Positions 17,320-26,098 of a DNA stretch of 64,000 bases are shown piece after piece. Both the position numbers and the translations under genes were made by a program. The notes beneath the pieces were generated by a model. The model was given only the letters and a program-made list of their open reading frames with translations. It was not told the DNA's origin and searched no databases. The first letter of the stretch is position 1; each line of letters begins with the position of its first letter. This stretch comes from Myxococcota bacterium (GTDB lineage Bacteria; Myxococcota_A; UBA9160; SMWR01), in the NCBI GenBank assembly GCA_039030075.1, contig JBCCEW010000019.1, forward strand, positions 45,269 through 109,268, in the 5' to 3' direction.

Positions 17320-17841
17320 ATGGCCATCGCCCACGCCCTACCCGGACTCGAGACCGCTCTCTGCGACACGCCCCTCGGCCGGCTACTGCTCGTCGCCTCG
17401 GAGAGCGGCGTGCGTCACCTCGATCTCGACGCATCCGCCGACACGCTTTGGCACCGTTTCGAGCGCGCCTTTCCCGCCACCCCGCGCCGCGCTCTGCAGA
17501 GCGCCGTCGGACGCCGGGCCCTGCACGCCATCGAGTCGTACTTCGACGGCGACGCCACCGAACTCGACGCGCCGCTCGACGCGACCGGGACGCCGTTCCA
17601 GCAGCGCGTCTGGCAGGCGTTGCGCGAGATCCCGCGCGGCCACACCCGCTCCTACGGAGAGGTCGCTCGCCGCATCGGCCAGCCGACGGCCTCCCGCGCG
17701 GTCGCGCAGGCCTGTGGCGCCAACCCGATCCCGCTCTTCACGCCCTGCCACCGCGTGATTGCGGGCGCCGGCAGTCTGGGCGGCTTCGCCCTCGGCGTGG
17801 AACGCAAGCGAGAGCTGCTCGCGCTCGAAGGGGCGCTCTAG
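17320..17841 (+). CDS. ogt: Methylated-DNA--protein-cysteine S-methyltransferase
   Basis: 173 residues. It repairs O6-methylguanine by transferring the methyl group to its own Cys. The active-site PCHRV is near residue 145 and the HTH recognition region is GEVARRIGQPTASRAVAQACGANP (~111-134), whose RAVAQACGANP supplies the arginine finger. ATG 17320 follows AGGAG at 17309-17313. No Ada-type DNA-binding domain. Confidence 0.95.
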   Translation: MAIAHALPGLETALCDTPLGRLLLVASESGVRHLDLDASADTLWHRFERAFPATPRRALQSAVGRRALHAIESYFDGDATELDAPLDATGTPFQQRVWQALREIPRGHTRSYGEVARRIGQPTASRAVAQACGANPIPLFTPCHRVIAGAGSLGGFALGVERKRELLALEGAL

Positions 17842-17895
17842 CTTCGCGCCGTCGCAAGACGCATCCTCGCGCCTCCATCGCGAGGAGTCGTCGAC

Positions 17896-18648
17896 ATGTT
17901 CGAATGGATGGCCGACCCGGAGGCCTGGGTCGCCCTGGGCACGCTCACCGCTCTCGAGATCGTGCTGGGGATCGACAACATCGTCTTCATCTCGATCCTG
18001 TCCGACAAGCTTCCCGAGCATCAGCGCGCCCGCGCCCGGAGCATCGGTCTCGGGCTCGCGATGTTCGGACGGGTCGCCCTGCTGTTGTCGATCGCCTGGG
18101 TCATGCGCCTCACCGCAGACCTGTTCGCCGTATGGGGCCAGGGCATCTCGGGCCGCGACCTGATCCTGCTCGTCGGCGGGCTGTTCCTGATCGGCAAGAG
18201 CACCTACGAGATCCACCACAAGCTCGAAGGGGACGTCACGCCTGACGAGCTCAAGGGCACGGCTTCCTTCGCCAGCGTCATCACCCAGATCCTGTTGCTC
18301 GACCTGGTCTTCTCCCTCGACTCGGTGATCACCGCGATCGGCATGGCGGAACACGTCAGTGTGATGGTGATCGCGGTGGTCATCGCCGTCGGGATCATGA
18401 TGGTCTCGGCCGGACGGATCTCGGCGTTCATCAACCGCCATCCGACGACGAAGATGCTCGCCCTGGCTTTTCTATTGATGATCGGCGCGATGCTCGTGGC
18501 CGAGGGCTTCGATCAGCACATCCCGAAGGGCTACATCTACTCGGCGATGACGTTCTCGCTCTTCGTGGAAACGCTGAACATCCGTGCGGGGAGCAAGCAC
18601 GAGCCCGTGGTCCTTCGGGATCAGCCGCGCCTCGCCGACGCCGAGTGA
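17896..18648 (+). CDS. TerC-family integral membrane protein
   Basis: 250 residues, seven or so helices. The two acidic membrane motifs EIVLGIDNIVFIS (~21-33) and DLVFSLDSVITAIGM (~136-150) are the TerC/Alx metal-transport signature, linked to manganese homeostasis or tellurite resistance. The C-terminal VETLNIR is also conserved. No riboswitch was recognised in the 54-bp upstream gap. Confidence 0.93.
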   Translation: MFEWMADPEAWVALGTLTALEIVLGIDNIVFISILSDKLPEHQRARARSIGLGLAMFGRVALLLSIAWVMRLTADLFAVWGQGISGRDLILLVGGLFLIGKSTYEIHHKLEGDVTPDELKGTASFASVITQILLLDLVFSLDSVITAIGMAEHVSVMVIAVVIAVGIMMVSAGRISAFINRHPTTKMLALAFLLMIGAMLVAEGFDQHIPKGYIYSAMTFSLFVETLNIRAGSKHEPVVLRDQPRLADAE

Positions 18649-18658
18649 GGGGCGAACG

Positions 18659-18937
18659 CTAGCGGGGCTCTCGATCGCGCTCGAACGCCTGCGCCAATCG
18701 GCGCGTGCGCGCTTCGAGCGCGAGCAACCGCCGCCGCAGGTGGAGCGCCACGTCGACACCGGCCGGGTTCACGCCGAGGTCCTGGACGAGGATCTGCGCG
18801 ACCCGGAGTTCCTCGGCCTCGTCCGGCAGGAGTTCTTCGGCGAGGAAGAGCCCTTCGTCGCGCAGTGGCTCGAGGAACCCGCGGCGCTCGACGCCGAGAA
18901 AGACGAGGACGTCTTCCACGCGGACGCGCCGGCTCAC
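18659..18937 (-). CDS. Chaperone modulator CbpM-like protein (MerR-type fold)
   Basis: 92 residues, GTG start overlapping the cbpA-like stop by 4 bp (GTGA), so translation is coupled. The sequence VRVEDVLVFLGVERRGFLEPLRDEGLF resembles the MerR/CbpM winged-helix start, followed by a long helix (ALHLRRRLLALEARTRRLAQAF). CbpM binds the J-domain of CbpA and inhibits it; the operon order matches E. coli cbpA-cbpM. Confidence 0.8.
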   Translation of the reverse strand: MSRRVRVEDVLVFLGVERRGFLEPLRDEGLFLAEELLPDEAEELRVAQILVQDLGVNPAGVDVALHLRRRLLALEARTRRLAQAFERDREPR

Positions 18938-19878
18938 GAGAAGAGCTCCTTGCGGAGGCCGGGATCCTCGAGGTCCTCCAGCGCGTCGAGCGCGAGTGCC
19001 GCTGCCTCGTCGATCGCCTCGGGGACGCGAATCTGCACGTGGGCGTAGAGGTCTCCGGACGTTCCGCCCTTCGGATCGGGGACGCCCTTCCCGCGCAGGC
19101 GCAGCCGGGTGCCACTGTGGGTGCCCGGCGGAACGCGCAGCTGGACGCGACCGTCGAGGGTCGGCACCTCGATCTCGGCGCCGCGAATCGCTTCGCGCAC
19201 GCTCACCGGGAGATCGAAGGCGAGGTCGCGCCCTTCGCGTCGAAACAAACGGTGCGGCCGTACGGTGAGCGTCACCCACAGATCGCCGCGGGTTCCGCCG
19301 CCGACGCCCGGACCGCCCTTCCCGGGAATCCGCAGGCGTCCGCCGCTGTCGACGCCGGGCGGAATGCGCACCTTGACCGTCTCGGTCCCGTCCGGACCCT
19401 GCAGGGTCAGGGGCGTTTCGCCGCCGCGCATCGCCTGCTCGAAATCCAGGGTGAGATGGGCTTCGAGGTCGGAGCCGGGCATGCGAAAGCCGGCCTCGCC
19501 CGCCTGCCGCCCCCCGAAGAAGCGGCCGAGCAGGTCGTCGAGGTCCCCGAACTGGAACTCGGACCCGAAGTCCGTGCCCGGTGCCGCGCCGCCGAAGCGG
19601 CGGCCGAAGGCGTCGCGCGCGGTGCGCGCCTGCTCGGCGTCGAAGCCGGCCTCGAGCGAGACGGCGCCGAACTCGTCGTAGAGCTGCCGCTTCTCGGTGT
19701 CCTGCAACACCTCCCAGGCGCGGGAGATCTCGCTGAAACGTTCGGCCGCCTTCTCGTCCCCCGGGTTCAGGTCGGGGTGGGTCTGCCGCGCGAGCTTCCG
19801 GTACTCCTTCCGGATCGTGTCGAAGTCGGCGTCCCGGGCCACACCGAGGACGGTATAGAGATCGCGCTGTTCGGACAT
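18934..19878 (-). CDS. cbpA: J-domain co-chaperone, CbpA/DnaJ-type (class B, no zinc finger)
   Basis: 314 residues. The J-domain occupies ~1-70 with HPD in QTHPDLNPG, which activates Hsp70 ATPase. A Gly/Phe-rich linker follows (FGRRFGGAAPG, LLGRFFGGRQ), then the two beta-sandwich substrate-binding domains with no CxxCxGxG repeats. The C-terminus carries GKGVPDPKGGTSGDLYAHVQIRVP, typical of CbpA. ATG 19878 lacks a strong ribosome site. Its 5' leader contains a 9-bp hairpin (19897-19925). Confidence 0.92.
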   Translation of the reverse strand: MSEQRDLYTVLGVARDADFDTIRKEYRKLARQTHPDLNPGDEKAAERFSEISRAWEVLQDTEKRQLYDEFGAVSLEAGFDAEQARTARDAFGRRFGGAAPGTDFGSEFQFGDLDDLLGRFFGGRQAGEAGFRMPGSDLEAHLTLDFEQAMRGGETPLTLQGPDGTETVKVRIPPGVDSGGRLRIPGKGGPGVGGGTRGDLWVTLTVRPHRLFRREGRDLAFDLPVSVREAIRGAEIEVPTLDGRVQLRVPPGTHSGTRLRLRGKGVPDPKGGTSGDLYAHVQIRVPEAIDEAAALALDALEDLEDPGLRKELFS

Positions 19879-19896
19879 GCCGCCGCAACCTAAGCA

Positions 19897-19925
19897 CCGC
19901 GGAGCGCGGATCAAGGGCTCCGCGG
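19897..19925 (-). promoter_or_regulatory. Leader hairpin upstream of the cbpA-like gene
   Basis: CCGCGGAGC (19897-19905) and GCTCCGCGG (19917-19925) form a perfect 9-bp stem with an 11-nt loop, ending 18 bases before the cbpA start. In the mRNA it sits in the 5' leader, where it could affect ribosome access or stability. A terminator for the opposite strand is less likely (no T-run). Confidence 0.4.
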
Positions 19926-20332
19926 CCCGACCACCCCGAGGGGCCCAGGCGCCATCGTCACTCTGGCCGAGCGAAAGCCGCTGGAGGGGACACCACGGAC
20001 TGCTCGAGGCGCGCGGGGTGCTCGGCTTCACGCTGACAAGGGGCGCGTCGGATCGGCGGGCTTGTCCCGGTCAGGCCGAGTGCATCTCGTCCGCTCGGCC
20101 TGAACTCGCGGGCGCGCGACCTCCGACGGAGCCTCCATCCCCGGGGCCCGCGAAAATCGCCGAATCGTCCGCGAAAACAGCGGTTCTCACGGCACCCGAG
20201 CGGGGTGGAGCCATGCGCCCGCGGTGCGGCCCGCAGAATCCTCTTCCCGGCGTGACACGTGAGCGTTTCGGCTCCCACTTCCCCTTCAGAACCCCCGGTG
20301 CCCCGACGGGGCCGCCCGGACGTGTGGAGTCG
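19926..20332. other. Intergenic region between cbpA and the GDSL-like gene
   Basis: About 400 bp of divergent-promoter space. The reading frame of the downstream gene stays open through it, but the composition has no protein-like pattern and no start with a ribosome site. One CACGTG dyad (near 20263) and short GC palindromes are visible. No RNA gene or repeat recognised. Confidence 0.5.
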
Positions 20333-21622
20333 ATGCGGATGCAGTGGGCCACCCCCGAAGGCGATCTCGACCGCGGCCGACCTTGCGACGGCGTGTCTTC
20401 TACCCGTGTCTCGAAAGCGAAGGGCACCCGCCGGCTCGCGGGCTTCGTTCTCAACGTGGGCCTCGCCCTCGTCTCCGTGACGCTGACGCTCGCGGCACTG
20501 GAGATCGCGCTCCGCTTCGCCGGCTACGAGGCGATCCACTCGACCTACTCGAAACCTTCGATGTTCTGGAAGGCAGACCGCTTGCTCGGCTGGTCGCATC
20601 AGTCGAACGCCGTCGGCACCTTCGTCGGGCCGCGCCCGTGGCCGATCGAGTTCCGCGCCGATGTCGCGATCAACTCCGATGGGCTCAGGGGGCCTGAGAT
20701 CGGGCCGCGTCCCGAACGCGGGTATCGCGTCCTGCTCCTCGGCGATTCGGTCGTGGCAGGCTTCGAGGTGCCCTACGAGGAGACGTTCGCTGCGCTACTC
20801 GAGAGCGAGCTCTCGAAGCGAGTCGGCGCACCGGTTCAAGTGATCAACGCGGGTGTTCGGGGCTACGGAACCGACCAGAGTTATCTCTTCTATCGCGAGC
20901 GGGGGATTCGCTTCGACCCCGACCTCGTCATGCTGCTTCATTCAGACAACGACACGCGCAACAACATGACGTTGCATCGGTCGCGGCGCGTCTTTAGCAA
21001 GCCCGCCTTGGTGCTCCACGAGGACGAGCGTCTCGAACTCGTGAGGCCCCCCGACGATACGGACGTCTGTGCCCAGCTACAGACAACGGCGGAGGCGACC
21101 GTCGTGCGCGCCGACAGTGCCTCCACGCGGGCCGCGTGCAAGCTGCAGATGGCGCTGTTCGATCACTCGGCGCTCTTTAGCGTGCTCACGACTCGGTTGC
21201 GGGAGTCGCCGGACCTCTTGCGGAGTCTGTATCGCCTCGGCGCCCCGAAGCGCACCGCGACCGAAGTCGCGGCGAGCCAGCCCGCGACTTCCTCCTACCC
21301 GAGCCGGCTCACCTCCGCGATCATCGCCGAACTCGCCCAGACGGTCGGCTCGACGTCCGCGGGCTTCGTCCTCTTCGGATCACCGCGGGGTGTAGCCATG
21401 ATCGACGAGGTGCGTCTTGCCAGCGAGGGCGTGTTCGCCCACGCGATCGCCCCGGACGGCGAGGACCATCGCTTCGTGCGCGACGGTCACTACAACACCG
21501 AAGGGCACCGCGTCGCAGCCGAGCGCTTCACCCCAATCCTCGCCAAGCGACTTCTCGAAGTCGCCGTTGCCCGTGCAGAACGCCGAGCGACGCTGAGTGC
21601 CATCACCACGGCCTCGCTCTAG
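20333..21622 (+). CDS. SGNH/GDSL-hydrolase-like membrane-anchored protein
   Basis: 429 residues. A single N-terminal transmembrane helix (~34-60) follows a ~33-residue cytoplasmic stretch. Block I appears as LLLGDSVVAGFEVPYEETF (~139-157) with the GDS serine. INAGVRGYGTDQS matches the Gly/Asn block, and DGHYNTEGH near 390 provides the C-terminal catalytic His. These proteins are often O-acetyl esterases or acyltransferase partners for cell-surface glycans. ATG 20333 or 20339 are both possible; GGAG at 20326-20329 better fits 20339. Confidence 0.75.
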   Translation: MRMQWATPEGDLDRGRPCDGVSSTRVSKAKGTRRLAGFVLNVGLALVSVTLTLAALEIALRFAGYEAIHSTYSKPSMFWKADRLLGWSHQSNAVGTFVGPRPWPIEFRADVAINSDGLRGPEIGPRPERGYRVLLLGDSVVAGFEVPYEETFAALLESELSKRVGAPVQVINAGVRGYGTDQSYLFYRERGIRFDPDLVMLLHSDNDTRNNMTLHRSRRVFSKPALVLHEDERLELVRPPDDTDVCAQLQTTAEATVVRADSASTRAACKLQMALFDHSALFSVLTTRLRESPDLLRSLYRLGAPKRTATEVAASQPATSSYPSRLTSAIIAELAQTVGSTSAGFVLFGSPRGVAMIDEVRLASEGVFAHAIAPDGEDHRFVRDGHYNTEGHRVAAERFTPILAKRLLEVAVARAERRATLSAITTASL

Positions 21623-21786
21623 CGCTCGAGCCCCATCGATCTCCGCCCGAAGGCCCCCAGTCCGCGTCGAAGACGTGGGCGAGGTCTTCGAGTCCGGCGA
21701 TGCGCGCGCCCCTCGCGCCTTCGTAACCCGCCTCGAGTGCGTAGACAGGCCGCGATTCCGGCGTCGACCCACAGGGGACCGCCTCG

Positions 21787-23004
21787 CTAGGGAATGCACA
21801 CCTTCGGCAGCGGGTGTTGATAGACGTGCGCCGCGTTCTGGTGCGTGATCTTGCGGATCTCGTCCACCGGCAAGTCGCCCAGCACCTCGTCGATCACGCG
21901 TTGGGTGTCGGGCCAGGTGCCGTCGCCGTGCGGGTAGTCGGACTCGAAGAGGATGTTGTCGACGCCGATCGTCTCGCGCGTACAGATCGTCGACGCGTCT
22001 TCGATCATGCAGAACCAGAAGTTGCGCCGCAGCACGTCCGACGGCGAGTTCTTCGGGTCGGGCCATCCGGCGCCATAACCCGAACGGCTCATGATGTCGT
22101 CGAGCCGATCGATCAGCATGGCGACCCAACCGATCCCGCCTTCGGACATCGCGATCCGAAGCTCCGGGTACTTCGCGGGCCAACCGCTCCACAGCCACTC
22201 GGCGCACGAGGTGATCGCGATCGAGCCGAACAGGGTCGAGCCCAGCTCGAGCATCGGAGCACCCGGCGGCATCTGGGCGAAGCCCGACGAGCCGACGTGG
22301 AGGTTCATCACCGTTTCGGTTTCGGCGCAGGCGCGGATGATCGGCTCCCAGGACGGATCGAAGATCGGCGGCAACCCTTGGCGATGCGGCTGCTCGGGCA
22401 GGGTCACGGCGCGAAAACCGCGCTTCGCGTTGCGGCGGATCTCTGCGGCGCCCTGCTCCGGGTCGGCGAGGAAGGTGATGCCCAACGGAACGATCCGCTC
22501 GGGGTACGGCGTGTACCACTCCTCGAAGAGCCAGTCGTTCCAGGCGCGCACGCAGGCCAGGCCCAGCTCCGGGTCCTTCGCCTCCGAGAAGAGCGTGCCC
22601 CCGAAGCCGGTCACGCCCGACGGGAAGTTGACCGAGGCGTAGATCCCGCCGATGTCCATGTCCTTGATGCGGGCGTCGATGTCCCAACAGCCGCGACGGA
22701 CTTCCTCGTATCGCGAGGGTTCGACGCGATGGTCTTCCCGCGGACGACCCGCGACGCACATGAATCCCACCTGGAAGTAGGGCGTGTCTTCGAACTGCCA
22801 GATCTCGTGGCCTTCTTCGGTCTCGACGACGCGCGGCGCGCGGTCCTGCAGCTTGCTGGGGAGGCGCCCTTCGAAGGTGTGCTTCGGCTCCATCAGGTGA
22901 TCGTCGACGGAGATGAAGGTGTACTTCACCGGTCGCGGATCCGGATCGGGCAACAGCGGTCGGGTGACCGGGCGGTTGATACCGAGCTTGACGACGCGGG
23001 CCAT
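21787..23004 (-). CDS. Amidohydrolase-family (amidohydrolase 2) protein
   Basis: 405 residues. Metal-site elements: VDDHLMEP (~33-40) in place of HxH, NLHVGSSG (~235) and ESDYPHGDGTWPDT (~358) near the C-terminus. This is the metal-dependent TIM-barrel subfamily of decarboxylase-like enzymes (ACMSD/LigY-type), common in aromatic and steroid degraders. ATG 23004 follows GGAGGGAC. Substrate unknown. Confidence 0.88.
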   Translation of the reverse strand: MARVVKLGINRPVTRPLLPDPDPRPVKYTFISVDDHLMEPKHTFEGRLPSKLQDRAPRVVETEEGHEIWQFEDTPYFQVGFMCVAGRPREDHRVEPSRYEEVRRGCWDIDARIKDMDIGGIYASVNFPSGVTGFGGTLFSEAKDPELGLACVRAWNDWLFEEWYTPYPERIVPLGITFLADPEQGAAEIRRNAKRGFRAVTLPEQPHRQGLPPIFDPSWEPIIRACAETETVMNLHVGSSGFAQMPPGAPMLELGSTLFGSIAITSCAEWLWSGWPAKYPELRIAMSEGGIGWVAMLIDRLDDIMSRSGYGAGWPDPKNSPSDVLRRNFWFCMIEDASTICTRETIGVDNILFESDYPHGDGTWPDTQRVIDEVLGDLPVDEIRKITHQNAAHVYQHPLPKVCIP

Positions 23005-23387
23005 GACGTCCCTCCTCGGCGTCAGTCTACGCTGATTCCATCGCCCCCAGGCCCTCGTCAGGCACGCCGAACCACGCGCGGGGTCGCGCGCGACGACCTC
23101 CGCGCGGGACACGCACGATCGCGCGTCGGATCCCCGCGGCATCGAGCCGCGCGCGGACGCGCGGTGGGTTTCCGCAGCCTCGCGCCACGCGCGCAGGCGT
23201 GCAGGTGCGCGGTGGGTTTCCGCAGCGAAACTCAGCGCAGCAGGAAATGCCGTCGGACGAGGAGACGCCGCCCCGGCCCCGAAGCGGTCAGGACCTCAGC
23301 GTCCCACGCGAGCCATTTCGCGGAGGAAACCCACCGCAAGGTCGCGTTCGCCTCGAGCAACCTGAACGCGCCGCGAGCGCCGGGCCC
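23005..23387. repeat. Intergenic repeat cluster (two direct, one inverted copy)
   Basis: This 383-bp gap contains no credible gene. GCGCGGTGGGTTTCCGCAGC occurs exactly twice (23159-23178 and 23207-23226, 48 bp apart). A third, inverted and partial copy lies at 23321-23337 (complement begins GCGGTGGGTTTCC). The inverted copy can pair with either direct copy into a long hairpin. It resembles the remnant of a repeat family; other genomic copies cannot be checked here. Confidence 0.7.
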
Positions 23388-24182
23388 CTAGATCTCGGCG
23401 TCGCCGAACTCGGGCTGCCGCTTCTCCATGTTCGCCTTCACCGCCTCGGCCTGGTTCGGCTTGCCGATCACGCGGGCCTGCAGCTCCTGCTCCAGCGCCA
23501 GTGCCGCCTCGGCTTCCCGCACCTGGGTCGTCTCGAGCAGTTCCTTCGCCGCGCGGACGGCGGTGGGGTTGCGGGCCGCGATCTCGTGGGCGAGTTCGAG
23601 GGCGGCTTCGTGCGGCGAATCCGTCACGTGAGTGGCGAGACCGAGTTCGACGGCCTCGGCGCCGGACACGACGCGGGCCGTGTAGATCAGCTCCTTCGCG
23701 ACATCGAGCCGGACCTGACTGCGGAGGGTCTGGGTCGCCGACATGTCGGGGATCAGTCCCCAGTGCAGTTCGCGCAGGGAGAGCTTCGCATCGGGGGTGA
23801 CGAAGCGGATGTCCGCCGACAGGGCCAGCTGCATCCCAGCGCCGTAGGCGACGCCCTGCACCGCCGCGATCACGGGCATCGGAAGCTCGCGCCACAGGAA
23901 GGCCGCCGCCTGGAACCAGTTCGCCGGGGTGTCCGGTACCTCGGGCATGTCCTTGAAGGACGGGCCGGTCTGGCCCATCGACGCGAAGTCGAGTCCGGCG
24001 CTGAACGCGCGGCCCTCGCCCGAAAGCACGACCGCGCGGACCGATGGCTCCTTCGCGAGGCCCTGGGCTGTCTCGATCAGGCCATCGAACATCGGGCGGT
24101 CGAACGCGTTCAGCTTGTCGCTGCGCGTGAGCCGCACGTCGGCAATGTGGTTCGAGATCTGGACTTCGACGCGGTCGGACAT
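23388..24182 (-). CDS. Crotonase / enoyl-CoA hydratase-family protein
   Basis: 264 residues of crotonase fold. Oxyanion-hole segments are AFSAGLDFASM (~59-69) and VAYGAGMQLALSADIRF. The first catalytic Glu of true hydratases is a Gln here (GAGMQL), while the second region reads LRELHWGLIPDMSATQTL with Glu plus Asp. This resembles dienoyl-CoA isomerase-type members rather than classical hydratase. Likely acts in beta-oxidation or steroid side-chain degradation. Substrate not determinable. Confidence 0.9.
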   Translation of the reverse strand: MSDRVEVQISNHIADVRLTRSDKLNAFDRPMFDGLIETAQGLAKEPSVRAVVLSGEGRAFSAGLDFASMGQTGPSFKDMPEVPDTPANWFQAAAFLWRELPMPVIAAVQGVAYGAGMQLALSADIRFVTPDAKLSLRELHWGLIPDMSATQTLRSQVRLDVAKELIYTARVVSGAEAVELGLATHVTDSPHEAALELAHEIAARNPTAVRAAKELLETTQVREAEAALALEQELQARVIGKPNQAEAVKANMEKRQPEFGDAEI

Positions 24183-24205
24183 GGGGGCCTCCAGTGGGAG
24201 GCGTA

Positions 24206-24376
24206 GGCTAGCAGGCTGCTGAAGAATCCTGGACCGAGCGACGCGAGCGAGTTCCGGTTGCCTTCGAGGCGCCGAAACGAAGCGGTAGTGTCGCTACCGC
24301 GAGTTTCGGGAACGAAGAAGGCGGCCCGAAGACGCCGCGTGGCGACGGGAATGGGTGCTTCGGCATCCTGCTAGCC
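24206..24376. mobile_element. 171-bp palindromic element with 19-bp terminal inverted repeats (MITE-like)
   Basis: Left end 24206-24224 (GGCTAGCAGGCTGCTGAAG) and right end 24358-24376 are inverted repeats matching at 17 of 19 positions. The centre (24291) coincides with an internal hairpin, GCGGTAG (24282-24288)/CTACCGC (24294-24300), and GAAAC/GTTTC flank it, so the whole element is one long imperfect palindrome. It encodes no protein and shows no clear target duplication. This layout suits a miniature inverted-repeat element or a large REP-type repeat. Confidence 0.65.
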
Positions 24377-24411
24377 CGCTTGGGCCCCATGCGCGGCAGC
24401 GCCAGGACGGC

Positions 24412-24597
24412 TCAGGCCGAGCAGCCGGCCATACCCGCCGACGGGCAAGGGGCCACCGGACGGTTCGGTTTCACGGGGCGACGCGTGCGGGCTACGGCGA
24501 CCGGACGCGCGCGCCACCAGGGTTCGCTCCAGACGATCAGGCCGATGCCGGCGAAGGTGAAGACAGCCCAGAGCAGGACGAGAGAGATCCAAGCCAC
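24412..24597 (-). CDS. Small single-pass membrane protein
   Basis: 61 residues beginning at GTG 24597, with GGAGGA directly upstream. Residues ~1-24 (MAWISLVLLWAVFTFAGIGL) form one transmembrane helix, followed by a tryptophan-bounded basic tail. The stop of the MerR regulator lies 49 bp upstream on the same strand, so they may be co-transcribed. Function unknown. Confidence 0.6.
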   Translation of the reverse strand: MAWISLVLLWAVFTFAGIGLIVWSEPWWRARPVAVARTRRPVKPNRPVAPCPSAGMAGCSA

Positions 24598-24646
24598 GGA
24601 ATCCTCCGGGCGGGCGCGTCTCTTGGAAGCCGCCGGGCGCGGCCGG

Positions 24647-25492
24647 TTACACCTCGTCGTCGAGAAGCGGGAGGGCTACGTCGGTCCGCAGCTCTTCCGG
24701 GGAAACATCGGCGGGGTCGTTCCGGTAGAACTCCCAGATCTCCGTCGACTCGCGCGAGCCACTGGTCGTGCGTGCCGGGTGGCCCCGCTCCTGGGCCCAG
24801 GCGTGGAGGGCGTGATGGGCGAGGCCGAGGGTCTCGTACGGCCCGACATGCTCGACGGTGGCGAAGCGCCCCCCGGGCAGCTCCCAAGGCTCGGCGCCGG
24901 CCACGCGGGGCGCGCTGGCTCCGTCGGGGAAGGCCACGCAGGCGTGGACGGCGATCCGATCGTCGGGGCCGAACTCGTTGATGCAGAGAACGGGCTCGGC
25001 CACCGCGCTGCCCGCACGCGCGAAGCCGTCGAACAGGGCGTAGACGAGCTCGGTCGTGTCGGGGACGAGTCGTTCGGAATCCGTCTCCCCCGAGATGCGC
25101 AGCACCGGGTGCGACGACCGGGTCTCCGTCTGCACCGCGTACGGAGCCAGCTGACCGGTCTTCGCGATCTGGCGCAGGGAGAGCAGCGCCCGCTGTTGGG
25201 CCGCCAGCTCGGCCTCGACCCGCGCGGCTTCCGCATCGACCAGCGACTTGAGCTCGGTGGGCTCGGCGGCGAGGGCGCGCCGGATCACCGCCAGGGGCAG
25301 GTCGAGGGAGCGCAGCATGCTGATCATCACCGCGTCGCGGGCCTGCTCGCGGGCGTAGTAGCGGTAGCCCGATTGCGGATCGACGAAGGCAGGCGCCAAC
25401 AGACCCAGCTCGTCGTAGTGGCGCAGCGCCTTGACGCTGAGCCGGCAGCTGCGCGCGAAGCGTCCGATGGGCATCCAGCTGCTTTCCCGCAT
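24647..25492 (-). CDS. MerR-family transcriptional regulator with GyrI-like effector-binding domain
   Basis: 281 residues. The MerR winged-helix is at ~5-75 (PIGRFARSCRLSVKALRHYDELGLLAPAFVD, then YRYYAREQ), followed by a dimerisation coiled coil (~80-115). From ~130 a GyrI/BmrR-type ligand domain includes ELPGGRFATVEHVGPYETL and ESTEIWEFYRNDP. BmrR relatives sense hydrophobic drugs and activate exporters. No transporter is adjacent, only a small membrane protein. ATG 25492 follows GGAGGTG. Confidence 0.92.
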   Translation of the reverse strand: MRESSWMPIGRFARSCRLSVKALRHYDELGLLAPAFVDPQSGYRYYAREQARDAVMISMLRSLDLPLAVIRRALAAEPTELKSLVDAEAARVEAELAAQQRALLSLRQIAKTGQLAPYAVQTETRSSHPVLRISGETDSERLVPDTTELVYALFDGFARAGSAVAEPVLCINEFGPDDRIAVHACVAFPDGASAPRVAGAEPWELPGGRFATVEHVGPYETLGLAHHALHAWAQERGHPARTTSGSRESTEIWEFYRNDPADVSPEELRTDVALPLLDDEV

Positions 25493-25587
25493 CGTGTGCA
25501 CCTCCGCCCGCCGGGGCCTGGAGCGCGGCGGGGACAGGAGGCGTCCCGTCCCCGCCATGCCGTTCAGACGACTCCGTGGCTTTCAGA

Positions 25588-25983
25588 CTACTGCGCGGCG
25601 TACTCGCCCGTCGGCGGGATCAGCTCCACGACGTCAACCAGGAGGCCGGCGGGGTCGCGCGTCATGAAGTGGCGCTGGCCCCACGCTTCGTCGCGCAGCT
25701 CCTGCACGATCGGCACGCCCTGCTCGCGCGCACGCGCGTGCACGGCGGTGGCGTCGTCACACTCGAAGGTGACCAGCACACCGGTGGCGGGCTTCTGATC
25801 GGTGGCGGGCACGCTGTCGTGTGCGCGCTGGACGAATGCGAGCTGGATCCGCTCGTCCTCGGGGTGCTGCAGCTGGACGTACCAATCGCTGTCGAAGACC
25901 GCCTTCAGCTCGAGGAGGCGGGTGTAGAAGTCGCGGCAGGCCGCGACGTCATCGGTGCACACGTCGGGAAAGAGGCTGGTCAT
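25588..25983 (-). CDS. VOC-family (glyoxalase/bleomycin-resistance fold) protein
   Basis: 131 residues with paired beta-alpha-beta-beta-beta modules: FPDVCTDDVAACRDFYTRLLELK (~5-27) and DPAGLLVDVVELI near the C-terminus. Possible metal ligands sit in the C-terminal module (HFMTRDPAG...DVVEL). The ribosome site AGGAG precedes ATG 25983. No known substrate. Confidence 0.88.
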   Translation of the reverse strand: MTSLFPDVCTDDVAACRDFYTRLLELKAVFDSDWYVQLQHPEDERIQLAFVQRAHDSVPATDQKPATGVLVTFECDDATAVHARAREQGVPIVQELRDEAWGQRHFMTRDPAGLLVDVVELIPPTGEYAAQ

Positions 25984-26098
25984 GGGGATCTCCTGGGGTT
26001 TCGCGTGGTGGGGCGCGCTTTCCGCGCCCGCGAGACCCAACCTGCGGTCTCCCCCGACCGGAGAGTCAAGGGCCGGCCCCTGTTTTCTGTGGCGGCTC

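Noticed and set aside
19877..20332. N-terminal extension of the GDSL-like protein
   Set aside because: The frame is open but has low-complexity content, and it would bury the transmembrane segment ~180 residues in; no ribosome site for the longer start.
23159..23226. Possible CRISPR repeat
   Set aside because: Only two direct copies, no regular spacers, no cas genes.
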